Shown: in pieces, positions 36,997 through 44,518 of the stretch
Layout of the letters: every line of letters begins with the position of its first letter
Position numbering within the stretch: position 1 is the first letter of the stretch
Position numbers and translations under genes: made by a program
DNA from: Carboxylicivirga agarovorans
GTDB taxonomy: Bacteria; Bacteroidota; Bacteroidia; Bacteroidales; Marinilabiliaceae
DNA length: 64,000 nucleotides
Assembly: GCF_050589845.1 (NCBI RefSeq)
Contig: NZ_JBNGPA010000003.1
Span: forward strand, 1-64,000
Reading direction: 5' to 3'
The notes under the pieces: generated by a model
What the model saw: only the letters and a program-made list of their open reading frames with translations
Database searches by the model: none
What the model was told of the DNA's origin: nothing

Positions 36997-38025
36997 TTAT
37001 CCAAGATTCACTACAAACGTGGATAGTATTAGCACAACTATTCCTATTACAAGAAATACCATTGTTTTTTTGCTAACGCCTTTCCATTCTCCAAGAGCAA
37101 TACCCCAAATATTACCAATCGCAATATTCAATGCCATTAGAATACTCCATGCAAATGGTGCAATATCTGAAGGCAACTGACTCTTACCCATTCCATAAAA
37201 ATGAAATTGTAAAAACCATAAAAAACCAGCTAAGAATGTAAAGAACACGTTATTGAGAAAGGTTGATGCTGTAACTGTTGTATAATCTGTATAAGTTTTA
37301 TTTTTTACATTTAGATATACACAGTAAACCAGGTTAGTAAGAAAACCTCCTCCAAGAATAAAAATTAACGTTGGATTACTTTGATATAAAGGGTTTACAC
37401 CATGCTTAAGAGCAACAGCTTCTAAAGGTTTACCTACTTCAAAACCATAACTAAAAGCAGCACTCATTAATCCGGCTAAAAAGGCAATAATTAAACCTTT
37501 CTTTAAAGCGAATTCTTTAATAGCTTCCTTTCTTTCTTCTTCGCTAAGGCCTTGATTTTTTAAAGCACCTGCATATCCAATCAATGCGATTCCTGCAATA
37601 CAAACCGAAACTCCAATAACCATTAAAATTCCTACAGTGGAACTAAATAAATTTTCTCCGGCAACAATCGGCGGAATCAAGGTTCCAAAAGCAGCACAAA
37701 AACCAAGAGCGATACTCTGGCCCATTGCAATTCCAAGATAACGTATACTTAAACCAAAAGTAAGTCCGCCAACACCCCACAAAACACCAAAGAATGCAGC
37801 CATCCATTTAGATGAAGCTGGCGCTTCGGCAATAATGGTTAATAAATTACCATCCGGCACGGTAAATAATGCAAAAAGCCAGGGTGCTAATAACCACGCT
37901 GCAACTCCCTGCACAATCCAATACGATTCCCAGGCCCAATTCTTAACTCTTTTAAACGGAACATAGAAGCTTGCTGCTCCTAGACTGCCGATGGCTATCA
38001 TGCCAATTGCCCCCATTGCATTCAT
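36997..38025 (-). CDS. rhaT: L-rhamnose/proton symporter
   Basis: This inner-membrane importer of L-rhamnose has 342 residues and about ten hydrophobic spans. Recognisable RhaT segments include GSLGAASFYVPFKRVKNWAWE, GVLWGVGGLTFGLSIRYLG, GQSIALGFCAAFGTLIPP and the C-terminal NIAIGNIWGIALGEWKG. It is the first gene of the rhamnose operon, reading away from the AraC-type regulator. A good promoter and a paired direct repeat lie in the shared 135-bp intergenic region. Confidence 0.96.
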   Translation of the reverse strand: MNAMGAIGMIAIGSLGAASFYVPFKRVKNWAWESYWIVQGVAAWLLAPWLFALFTVPDGNLLTIIAEAPASSKWMAAFFGVLWGVGGLTFGLSIRYLGIAMGQSIALGFCAAFGTLIPPIVAGENLFSSTVGILMVIGVSVCIAGIALIGYAGALKNQGLSEEERKEAIKEFALKKGLIIAFLAGLMSAAFSYGFEVGKPLEAVALKHGVNPLYQSNPTLIFILGGGFLTNLVYCVYLNVKNKTYTDYTTVTASTFLNNVFFTFLAGFLWFLQFHFYGMGKSQLPSDIAPFAWSILMALNIAIGNIWGIALGEWKGVSKKTMVFLVIGIVVLILSTFVVNLG

Positions 38026-38089
38026 AAAAACTTAGATTTTTTTAGTTGAATATTAACAACAATGCTAATTTTACATTCGTTTGACATTG

Positions 38090-38120
38090 CAAACATACCT
38101 GTAATAGCAAGTTGTATCAA
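38090..38120 (-). promoter_or_regulatory. Predicted promoter of the rhamnose operon
   Basis: On the minus strand TTG (38120-38118), a 20-bp spacer and TATGTTTG (38097-38090) match the Bacteroidota consensus TTG-N19-20-TAnnTTTG. It would give a leader of about 60 nt before rhaT. Confidence 0.68.
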
Positions 38121-38153
38121 TGCACAAAATGGGGTTTGATTTGCACTTTTTGG
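38121..38153. promoter_or_regulatory. Paired direct repeat, likely AraC-family activator site
   Basis: TGCAC-N4-TGG occurs at 38121-38132 and again at 38142-38153, exactly 21 bp apart (two helical turns). The first copy touches the -33 element of the rhaT promoter. This is the usual layout for an AraC-type dimer activating transcription; the regulator gene begins 8 bp beyond the second copy. Confidence 0.62.
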
Positions 38154-38160
38154 ACTATTT

Positions 38161-39033
38161 ATGAAGGACTTTTTTAAATACATTACAGCCAGTGAGGAAG
38201 ACAAAGCCTGGGGCTTATATCTCAATGTTGTTGGAAAATCAACTATACCTTCAGATATTACATATCCTTCACCAGAACATCCTAGTGGATATTACTTTAA
38301 GTGGAAAAATGGACGTATACTCAACGAGTACCAGATCAATTATATCACCGAAGGGAATGGAGTTTTAGAAAATAAAAAAGGTAAGTTTATAGTTAAGCCA
38401 GGTTCGTTAATGATTATACGAAAAGGCGAATGGCACAGATACAGGCCAACCAAAGGACATGGATGGGTGGAGAATTATATTGGTTTTGATGGGAAACTGG
38501 CTGAACATTTCTTAACTGAAAACCAGGTTTTAAAAGGACAATCCATGATTCAATGCGGGGTACGCGAGGACTTTATTGATAGCTATTTTAAGATATTTGA
38601 ATTAATTAAAAACGAGGATCCCGGTAATCAACACATAGCAGCAGGCCTTATCATAAAGTTACTCGGCTATATTGTTGCCTGGGAAAAGCAACGCAACTTC
38701 TCTGGTAAACCCATTGAAAAACTCATTCAGGAAGCCCGCTTTTATATGCGAAATAATGTAAATGGGGAGATTGACCTGGAGAAACTAGCGGAAGATAACT
38801 TTGTAGCCTACTCTTATTTTAGAAAAATGTTTAAGAAGTATACTGGAATCTCGCCTCATCAATATCATCTTGATTTAAAAATCATCAGAGCCAAAGAGCT
38901 CATTTTAACCACCAACAAAAACATTAAAGAAATTAGTTATGAATTGGGCTTTCAGAGTATTCATTATTTTAGTAGGTTGTTTAAGAAAAAAACGGGGTGC
39001 AATCCTTCGGAATTAAGAAAGACAATTGTTTAA
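38161..39033 (+). CDS. AraC-family regulator of rhamnose catabolism
   Basis: This 290-residue transcription factor has an N-terminal cupin-like sugar-binding domain (ITEGNGVLENKKGKFIVKPG, IRKGEWHRYRP) and a C-terminal double helix-turn-helix (about residues 185-288: DLEKLAEDNFVAYSYFRKMFKK and IKEISYELGFQSIHYFSRLFKK). Divergent placement from rhaT and the 21-bp direct repeat between them suggest it activates the operon in response to L-rhamnose or a metabolite. It resembles RhaR/RhaS-type proteins in role; which ligand it binds is inferred. Its stop overlaps the convergent primase-like gene by 3 bases. Confidence 0.9.
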   Translation: MKDFFKYITASEEDKAWGLYLNVVGKSTIPSDITYPSPEHPSGYYFKWKNGRILNEYQINYITEGNGVLENKKGKFIVKPGSLMIIRKGEWHRYRPTKGHGWVENYIGFDGKLAEHFLTENQVLKGQSMIQCGVREDFIDSYFKIFELIKNEDPGNQHIAAGLIIKLLGYIVAWEKQRNFSGKPIEKLIQEARFYMRNNVNGEIDLEKLAEDNFVAYSYFRKMFKKYTGISPHQYHLDLKIIRAKELILTTNKNIKEISYELGFQSIHYFSRLFKKKTGCNPSELRKTIV

Positions 39034-40037
39034 GCATCACAAGTTGTCACTGAGTAACTAACTTCTTCAACTGTTAGATTAAATTTCTTTATAAGCATTG
39101 GAAAATATCTATTCTTGTTGTTGAACTTTTCAATTAAAGCCTCTGGAGTTACTTTATATTTTTCCTTTTTGATAGAGATAACCAAGTCAGCTATATCATC
39201 ACCTTCATTCAAATCAGTATTTTCCAGAACGGTATTTACATAAACTTCAAAGCAAGCACTTGTTGCAATCTTGCTCCATTTCACAAATGCTTTTCCTTTA
39301 TCAGGAAATAAAGTGACCTGATAATCTACGAGAGCATTTAGCTTTTGCACATTCAGCATTTCAATAGAGCCAACAGCAACCCAATTGTATTGTGGATAAT
39401 ACAATGCTCCGAATATGGCATTCTTTTCGCCTTCGGCAATAGCGACAGGTCTTGTTTTATCAATAAGCAGATGCGCACCAAAGAATACTTGTTTTAGATT
39501 GAAATCCTTTTGCTTAGTGATATGATGCACCCAATTAATATAACCGACTCGCTTTAAGGTTGCTGAATTATACTGCATTACTTTACCCGTTCTTACTTGT
39601 CCCAATCGATTGACTTGCCAAAAAATGGTTTTATTCCCTTTGGCTGTACCAACATAATATCTTTGTAACACCTCTAAAACCAAGTGTTCAGGAAAGTATT
39701 TAGTCAAGCCGATAGCAAAGTTATTTTGGTGATAGTTGGTAAGCGAAGCTAGCATTAGCTTTTTGTCAATACATGAAGGAGGTTTGCTGATTGGTTTTGG
39801 TTTAGACACTGGCATATTAAAATCATCCGCTTCATATCCATTTTTCTCAAAGTACATTTTAGGTGTAAAATGGTAACCACATTTTTCTACCCGGTTACAT
39901 CTACCTGTATTATCTGACAAATGCTTGTTGGTGTGGTGGTCTACATACCTGGTAAAAGTCCTCTGGTGACATTTCGGGCAATTATACCTGGTTGATCGTC
40001 CTTTGTATTTTTCCAAGGAATAGCGAATATCTGACAT
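39030..40037 (-). CDS. Primase-like zinc-finger protein of the mobile element (DUF6371 type)
   Basis: It is probably involved in element replication. The 335-residue protein starts with a zinc-ribbon: Cys20-x2-Cys23 (NCPKC) and, after a basic HHTNKHLSDN segment, Cys47 and Cys53 (RCNRVEKCGYHF), like primase zinc fingers in plasmids and integrative elements. The middle part has TOPRIM-like features (ARPVAIAEGEKNAIFGAL, NWVAVGS, VTLFPDKGKAFVKW). Such proteins in Bacteroidota elements usually sit beside a DUF3987 protein, as here. Confidence 0.75.
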   Translation of the reverse strand: MSDIRYSLEKYKGRSTRYNCPKCHQRTFTRYVDHHTNKHLSDNTGRCNRVEKCGYHFTPKMYFEKNGYEADDFNMPVSKPKPISKPPSCIDKKLMLASLTNYHQNNFAIGLTKYFPEHLVLEVLQRYYVGTAKGNKTIFWQVNRLGQVRTGKVMQYNSATLKRVGYINWVHHITKQKDFNLKQVFFGAHLLIDKTRPVAIAEGEKNAIFGALYYPQYNWVAVGSIEMLNVQKLNALVDYQVTLFPDKGKAFVKWSKIATSACFEVYVNTVLENTDLNEGDDIADLVISIKKEKYKVTPEALIEKFNNKNRYFPMLIKKFNLTVEEVSYSVTTCDA

Positions 40038-40058
40038 AAAGGAAAGTTTTTTGTTTTA

Positions 40059-40256
40059 GTGGAGTTTGTGGAGTAGTGGAGGATTACTGTTTTTCAAGCA
40101 CTTACTACTCCATACAACTCCACTCACTCCACAATTCCATCAATTTTGCGATAATGATTGAACTATTTGTGCTGCCTCATACTACACAGTTACTACACTA
40201 AAACTACACACGTAAACAATTGTGAATCAGCCAAACTCCACAACTCCACAAACTCT
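40059..40256. repeat. Inverted cluster of GTGGAG / CTCCAC motifs
   Basis: GTGGAG occurs at 40059, 40068 and 40076. The reverse complement CTCCAC (one copy CTCCAT) occurs at 40108, 40118, 40127, 40236 and 40244. ACTACAC-type repeats lie between (about 40178-40210). The cluster fills the gap between the primase-like and DUF3987 genes. It looks like a protein-binding array, perhaps an origin; function inferred. Confidence 0.5.
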
Positions 40257-40301
40257 ACAGTATTCCATATTTTTCTCTGTGCCTTTATGGTTGGAGTAAG
40301 A

Positions 40302-41657
40302 TTAATTGAGTACGTCAGTTTCGTACACGCCTTTCTGCTTTTTATGCGCTAGCTTTGTATTGCTCAGCAATTGGTAAGCATATGATTCTTTGGCGATATT
40401 GAGTTTGTTGGCCATTTCAATAAACTCTTTGTTGGTAAACTCCCGTTTGCCAATCTTCTTTAAAACCTGGAATACCTTACCTTCCTTTGAGTTATCTTCA
40501 TACACATTTAAAACCATGTGGTTTAGCTTTAATGCATTGGAAAAGAAATAATCCTTAAGCATAATGGCCTTTTTCATTGAATCCATGCTTATATTCTTAA
40601 TCGCTTGCCCTTCAAAAAAACTATTGGAGACTTCAAGAACCAAGGCAAACCGTAATATATACCTATCCAGTTTTGACAGGATTCCAGAAATGGTAGCATC
40701 CTTATTAGATGGCTTTACGTGTTTGTTTACTTCATCAATAAACAAGTCCTCTGCTTTCTCAGATAATGGTAACTCTATCGTATTAATGCTCTCATAAACT
40801 TTATCCATCAATGCTTTCATTCTGGAATGAAATTTCTCCACCATATAATCATCCGGATTTTTTCTTTGGATATATTTCTTCTCCATTTTTAATGGAATGG
40901 CAAATAAAATTCGCTCAAAGAACCCGTCTTTGATATCCTTAGCCTTAAAGGATGCAATCACATCGTCCTGAATGCTACCAATAATTGATACGCAAGGCAT
41001 ACTCAACGAAGAGCTTTCAACTTCTTTACGATCCAGTGAAATAGGCGCACCATCCCATATGGATAAAAACTGACTTTGTTTTGAGGTTCCGCTATATCCA
41101 ATCAAATTCAATATAAAGCTCTTAAACTCGTCCGGCATCAATATCATACCATTGGGATTTTGCTTATGTATATTGATGAGAGCCTCAAAAGTAGGATCAG
41201 TAGAATATAGTTTTTTCTTAGTCGGTTTCTTTTCTCCCAAATCAGGATCATAATTGGCGATGGCTGCTTCATAATCCTGGTCGTATTGCTTCTGCAGGTT
41301 TTTAATCGCTTTAAAAGCTGTTTTTAAGGGAGCACTTTTGTTCTGCCCTGACTTGCCGACCAACACCACCCACATGGATGGATTTTCTATCCATTCAATA
41401 TGTTTACGCAGATGATACGAGTTGCCTATAATCCCAGCCAACGCTGTAAAAATACTTACCGATGTATAGTCGATGTTATAATTCCCGTGGTCATGCAATT
41501 CTATAATAGTATCCTGGATAAACTTTGGAAAGATGGTTAATGGAAATTCCGATTCTTCTGCCATTTTAAGTCTAAGATTGGCTTCATGGATGGACATCTT
41601 CCCATATTTTAGGTGCGCTTTCCCCAGTTCCGTTTTTTCATTTTCAAATGATTCCAT
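40302..41657 (-). CDS. DUF3987 domain protein (element replication, helicase-like)
   Basis: The 451-residue protein fits DUF3987, a family common in Bacteroidota mobile elements and linked to primase/helicase functions. Visible features are FTALAGIIGNSYHLRKHIEW, a phosphate-loop-like VLVGKSGQNKSAPLKTAF, GMILMPDEFKSFILNL and SLSMPCVSIIGSIQDDVI, reading like a RecA/AAA-type core. A helical C-terminus ends in a winged-helix-like IGKREFTNKEFIEMANK segment. It is encoded just after the excisionase-like HTH gene (14 bp). Confidence 0.8.
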   Translation of the reverse strand: MESFENEKTELGKAHLKYGKMSIHEANLRLKMAEESEFPLTIFPKFIQDTIIELHDHGNYNIDYTSVSIFTALAGIIGNSYHLRKHIEWIENPSMWVVLVGKSGQNKSAPLKTAFKAIKNLQKQYDQDYEAAIANYDPDLGEKKPTKKKLYSTDPTFEALINIHKQNPNGMILMPDEFKSFILNLIGYSGTSKQSQFLSIWDGAPISLDRKEVESSSLSMPCVSIIGSIQDDVIASFKAKDIKDGFFERILFAIPLKMEKKYIQRKNPDDYMVEKFHSRMKALMDKVYESINTIELPLSEKAEDLFIDEVNKHVKPSNKDATISGILSKLDRYILRFALVLEVSNSFFEGQAIKNISMDSMKKAIMLKDYFFSNALKLNHMVLNVYEDNSKEGKVFQVLKKIGKREFTNKEFIEMANKLNIAKESYAYQLLSNTKLAHKKQKGVYETDVLN

Positions 41658-41671
41658 AAGTTTTTCGGGGA

Positions 41672-41953
41672 TTATCCATTAATACTTTCCAAGTAAGCTT
41701 CAATTTCAGAAGCCTTATAGTAGATTTTGCGCCCGGTCTTTTTATATGCAATAACCTTATTATCACGCATAGTTTGCAAAGTCCGCCTGCTGACGTTTAA
41801 CAACTTGCATACTTCTTCGGTAACATACCAGCGGTCTTTAAAACCATCATTCTTGGCCACATTGATACTATCAATCTTATCGTTAATATGGTCAATCTTG
41901 CCCATTAACTTATTAAAGAGATGCTCATCTACAATTACAACTGTCTTGCTCAT
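41672..41953 (-). CDS. Excisionase-like helix-turn-helix protein
   Basis: This 93-residue DNA-binding protein has an N-terminal helix (VDEHLFNKLMGKIDHINDKI) and a MerR/excisionase-type HTH_17 domain: WYVTEEVCKLLNVSRRTLQTMRDNKVIAYKKTGRKIYYKASEIEAYL without gaps. Such proteins act as recombination directionality factors or regulators next to DUF3987/primase genes in Bacteroidota elements. The striking phased AGTAA array lies directly upstream and may be its binding site. Confidence 0.85.
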   Translation of the reverse strand: MSKTVVIVDEHLFNKLMGKIDHINDKIDSINVAKNDGFKDRWYVTEEVCKLLNVSRRTLQTMRDNKVIAYKKTGRKIYYKASEIEAYLESING

Positions 41954-41992
41954 TTTTATACGATTTTAACGTGTTATTAAATTTTATTTCGT

Positions 41993-42000
41993 CAAACCTA
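41993..42000 (-). promoter_or_regulatory. Candidate -7 box for the HTH/DUF3987 operon
   Basis: On the minus strand TAGGTTTG fits TAnnTTTG and lies 39 bases before the HTH gene start. No clear -33 was found at the expected place, where the AGTAA array begins, which would suit activator-dependent or repressor-blocked transcription. Confidence 0.38.
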
Positions 42001-42024
42001 AGCAATACGGTACACTCACTTCCT

Positions 42025-42244
42025 AGTAAAAGATAGTAACGGAAAGTAAAGGAGAGTAAAAGCAAGTAAAAAATTGTTTTGTATCGTATTTTATCGTTTT
42101 AGCGGTTTTTAATTGAGCGCAAGTAAATATTACTGAGTACAGACTAAATTACTTCACACTTCTAAACCTTGCCATTTTTCTATTTATTACCATTTGTTAC
42201 TATCTAAAAATCAATTGATTTTACTTTTATTACTATTTATTACC
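42025..42244. repeat. Helically phased AGTAA array with mirrored TTACT copies
   Basis: AGTAA starts at 42025, 42035, 42045, 42055 and 42065, exactly 10 bp apart. A palindrome AGTAAATATTACT sits at 42122-42134. The reverse complement TTACT/TTACC then occurs at 42149, 42187, 42197, 42221, 42230 and 42240, again mostly about 10 bp apart. The whole 42001-42321 gap between the HTH and first DUF4248 genes is occupied by this roughly symmetric structure. It suggests cooperative protein loading, as in an origin, excisionase or partition site. Confidence 0.7.
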
Positions 42245-42321
42245 ATGTTCTACATTCCTTTTGAAATTGCATTCTATTTCTCTATAATTGAATCAGAAAA
42301 ACGCAAAAATGACTCACTAAA

Positions 42322-42558
42322 ATGATATTTAGAAGAACAATATTAAAACAAGATTTGGCCATTAAATTATATCCACAAAGCTCAAATATAAATGCAGCGA
42401 TGCAGTTGCTCCGGAAAGAAATAAAATTGTCACCCGAATTGAATAGCAGACTTGAATTACTGACAAGAAATAAACGGGCTCATTATTACACTCACAAAGA
42501 ACTGGAAGCTATCCTGGAACATTTTTGTATAAGTCAGGAAGAATTTGAGTTGTTATAA
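42322..42558 (+). CDS. DUF4248 small protein, copy 1
   Basis: This 78-residue protein fits DUF4248, a small Bacteroidota family of unknown function found mostly in mobile elements. It reads RTILKQDLAIKLYP, INAAMQLLRKEIKLSPEL, and then HYYTHKELEAILEHF. The pattern of a short N-terminal QDLA/YP motif, a middle helix and a C-terminal 'T-x-KE-V/L-x-x-I' helix is shared with copy 2 at 43084-43320 (about three quarters identical by eye). It may be DNA binding, but this is unproven. Confidence 0.7.
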   Translation: MIFRRTILKQDLAIKLYPQSSNINAAMQLLRKEIKLSPELNSRLELLTRNKRAHYYTHKELEAILEHFCISQEEFELL

Positions 42559-42612
42559 GGACTTCTTTGGGAAAATCATGATAATACTTACAGAAAACCT
42601 AGGGAAATCAAG

Positions 42613-42654
42613 CTCAAAAGCACTATCTAAGCCAATAAACAGATAGCTTTTGAG
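42613..42654 (+). other. Imperfect hairpin after DUF4248 copy 1
   Basis: CTCAAAAGCACTATCT pairs with AGATAGCTTTTGAG except for a 2-nt bulge, about 55 bp after the stop. It may terminate or stabilise the transcript; there is only a short T-run after it. Confidence 0.4.
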
Positions 42655-42670
42655 TGCTTTTCCAAGCTTC

Positions 42671-42793
42671 AGAGTACTTTCAGAGTATATACAGACCATA
42701 TTCAGAGTATATTGAGCTTGCTTTTGAGAGCTTTTTGTATTTTGTAGAGTATATTAAGCGTGCTTTTTGAATGCTTCCAAAATTCTAAGAGTA
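42671..42793 (+). repeat. AGAGTA repeats with degenerate 42-bp tandem units
   Basis: AGAGTA starts at 42671, 42682, 42704, 42746 and 42788, spacings 11, 22, 42 and 42, close to whole helical turns. The units from 42704 and 42746 share AGAGTATATTRAGCKTGCTT and following bases. The surrounding gap 42559-43083 has no gene that I can support. Confidence 0.45.
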
Positions 42794-43083
42794 CTTTTGG
42801 GATGCTTAACTCATTATCAATAGTACTTGGTGTAAATCTGTCCACCAATATGAAAATAACACCATTGTTGAATCAGGAAAATGTTTCATTTTTAAGAGTG
42901 CATTTTGAGCACTTTATTGGGAATTGTATGGTCTGTCGTGCATGAAACCAATAAAAGTTCAAAATGTCGTTAATTGGCTAAGTTGTGTCGCAAATTGGCA
43001 TAGCTGTAAGTCACTAGTTTTGTGATTTATAATATAATTTTACAACCATCAAAATGAAGTAGAATAATAATAAACGCAATACG

Positions 43084-43320
43084 ATGATATTACCCCGAAC
43101 AATATTAAAACAAGATTTAGCTAAAAAACTATACCCACAAAGTTCAAATACAACTTCTGCCATGCAATTACTACGTAAGGAAATTAAAGTTTCACAGGAA
43201 TTAAGCTCCAAGCTTGATAAATTGACACGTAATAAACGTGCACATTATTTTACCCACAAAGAACTGGAGGTCATCCTTGAACACATTGGCATTAGCCAGG
43301 AGGAGTTTGCAGGGCTTTAA
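43084..43320 (+). CDS. DUF4248 small protein, copy 2
   Basis: This 78-residue paralogue of the 42322-42558 product starts in the same way (RTILKQDLAKKLYPQSSN) and ends KELEVILEHIGISQEEFAGL. It has the same length and orientation, with a 525-bp repeat-rich spacer between. A third copy survives only as its last 20 codons at 45586-45648. Repetition inside one element hints at a regulatory role or at past duplication of this segment. Function unknown. Confidence 0.7.
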   Translation: MILPRTILKQDLAKKLYPQSSNTTSAMQLLRKEIKVSQELSSKLDKLTRNKRAHYFTHKELEVILEHIGISQEEFAGL

Positions 43321-43341
43321 TATACTTACAATATCCGTTCG

Positions 43342-43388
43342 GGTATAATTCACAACTATATTGGTATAATTATACCCTATTGGTATAT
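43342..43388. repeat. GGTATAATTATACC palindrome with flanking half-sites
   Basis: A perfect 14-bp palindrome lies at 43363-43376. Half-sites GGTATAATT at 43342 and GGTATA at 43382 lie about two helical turns to either side. It is a candidate operator or recombination accessory site. Confidence 0.45.
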
Positions 43389-43460
43389 TTAATGCTATTC
43401 ATATATACTTCACATTTAAGGAGATTGCGAAATTACCGCAACAAACTAATTCTGTAGCAT

Positions 43461-43532
43461 TTTTAGTATCTACTTATATATCAAATTTAGTATATAGCGA
43501 TGTGGAAGTTTTAGTATATAGGTGCATATAGT
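43461..43532 (+). repeat. Three 24-bp iteron-like repeats (TTTAGTATATAG)
   Basis: TTTAGTATCTA at 43461, TTTAGTATATAG at 43485 and TTTAGTATATAG at 43509 are spaced exactly 24 bp. The size and regularity resemble iterons that bind replication initiators. They fill the gap between DUF4248 copy 2 and the AbiEii gene. Confidence 0.5.
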
Positions 43533-43591
43533 TGTATTTCAAGCATTACAGAAGAACAATTCCGTATAAGTATTAATTAATAAAGCTTTAG

Positions 43592-44518
43592 TTACTTAAA
43601 ATCCAAAACTTCTTTCAAGTGCGCTACCATCTGCGAATGCTTTTTTGCATTTACTTTTTTAAGCTTGTTAATATTTAGCAACTTCCACTGAATGGCAGGT
43701 AAGTCTTTTAATACTGGTATTGGAAATAGTTCCCAGTCCGGGTCTCCACTTTCAAAACTCAATAAGAATCGCTTATCTTCATCTGTAAGGCGTTCTCCAA
43801 TGGTTTTAATCAACAATGCTCTTGTTGTTTCATAATCGTCATATGAAAATTCAACAGTTGTCATTCCGGCAAACTGATTGTCAAAAGCAGATTCCTGGTC
43901 TTTTAATATTGGAGAAAGCAATTCACTAATTGGTTTGTAATGGCTGATTAAGCCAATTTTAAAACCTTCCCAAATCACATCCGTGAAACCTTCGTTTTCA
44001 AGTAGCAATTTTACATCAAAAACATCACGTGGGTGCTGTCTGTCAACAGCTGCACAAATTTTACCTCCATAAAGTTCAGCGATAGAAACCACATTGATGG
44101 CTGCAAATTTGTCAAATTCATCCTGTACAGAATCTACCACTTGCATTAATTCAGTAGGGAATACATTTCCCCTGGTAATTGTATTGGCTTCAATTTTTAT
44201 TTGAGCGCCTTGACCTTGGCAATTTAATTTAACGTCAGTTGCACCATTTAATGGAACGGTGTTGATTGTAATCCCTGGTACATTTTTTTCTATATCTGCC
44301 TTGATTCTACCTAAACCTTCCTGAATATTTTTGAGGGCTTCGGCTCTGGAATCGAGAGGCAGATAGGTTAGATCAATGTCAACTGACAAACGAGGCATTT
44401 CCCTTATAAAAAGGTTAATAGCTGTACCACCTTTTAATGCAAATATTTCTTCTTTTGCTACATATGGTAGAACCTGTAACAATAAATCCACTTGTGCCCT
44501 ATATGCTGGTGAAATCAT
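43592..44518 (-). CDS. AbiEii/AbiGii-family nucleotidyltransferase toxin
   Basis: This is the toxin half of a type IV-like toxin-antitoxin / abortive infection pair. The 308-residue protein has the nucleotidyltransferase signature: Gly30-Gly31-Thr32 (LKGGTAINLF) followed by RLSVDIDLTYL with Asp47 and Asp49, then IAELYGGKICAAVDRQHPRDVFD, typical of the family. Known AbiEii proteins are GTP-binding nucleotidyltransferases that halt growth. The start overlaps the antitoxin stop by 4 bases (ATGA), indicating coupled translation. Such pairs stabilise mobile elements and can give phage resistance. Confidence 0.92.
   Translation of the reverse strand: MISPAYRAQVDLLLQVLPYVAKEEIFALKGGTAINLFIREMPRLSVDIDLTYLPLDSRAEALKNIQEGLGRIKADIEKNVPGITINTVPLNGATDVKLNCQGQGAQIKIEANTITRGNVFPTELMQVVDSVQDEFDKFAAINVVSIAELYGGKICAAVDRQHPRDVFDVKLLLENEGFTDVIWEGFKIGLISHYKPISELLSPILKDQESAFDNQFAGMTTVEFSYDDYETTRALLIKTIGERLTDEDKRFLLSFESGDPDWELFPIPVLKDLPAIQWKLLNINKLKKVNAKKHSQMVAHLKEVLDFK

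Noticed and set aside
38022..38225. Minus-strand open frame over the rhaT/AraC intergenic region
   Set aside because: It covers the promoter and regulator start and has no protein features.
40059..43532. CRISPR array
   Set aside because: Repeats are short, of several kinds and without uniform spacers, and no cas genes are present.
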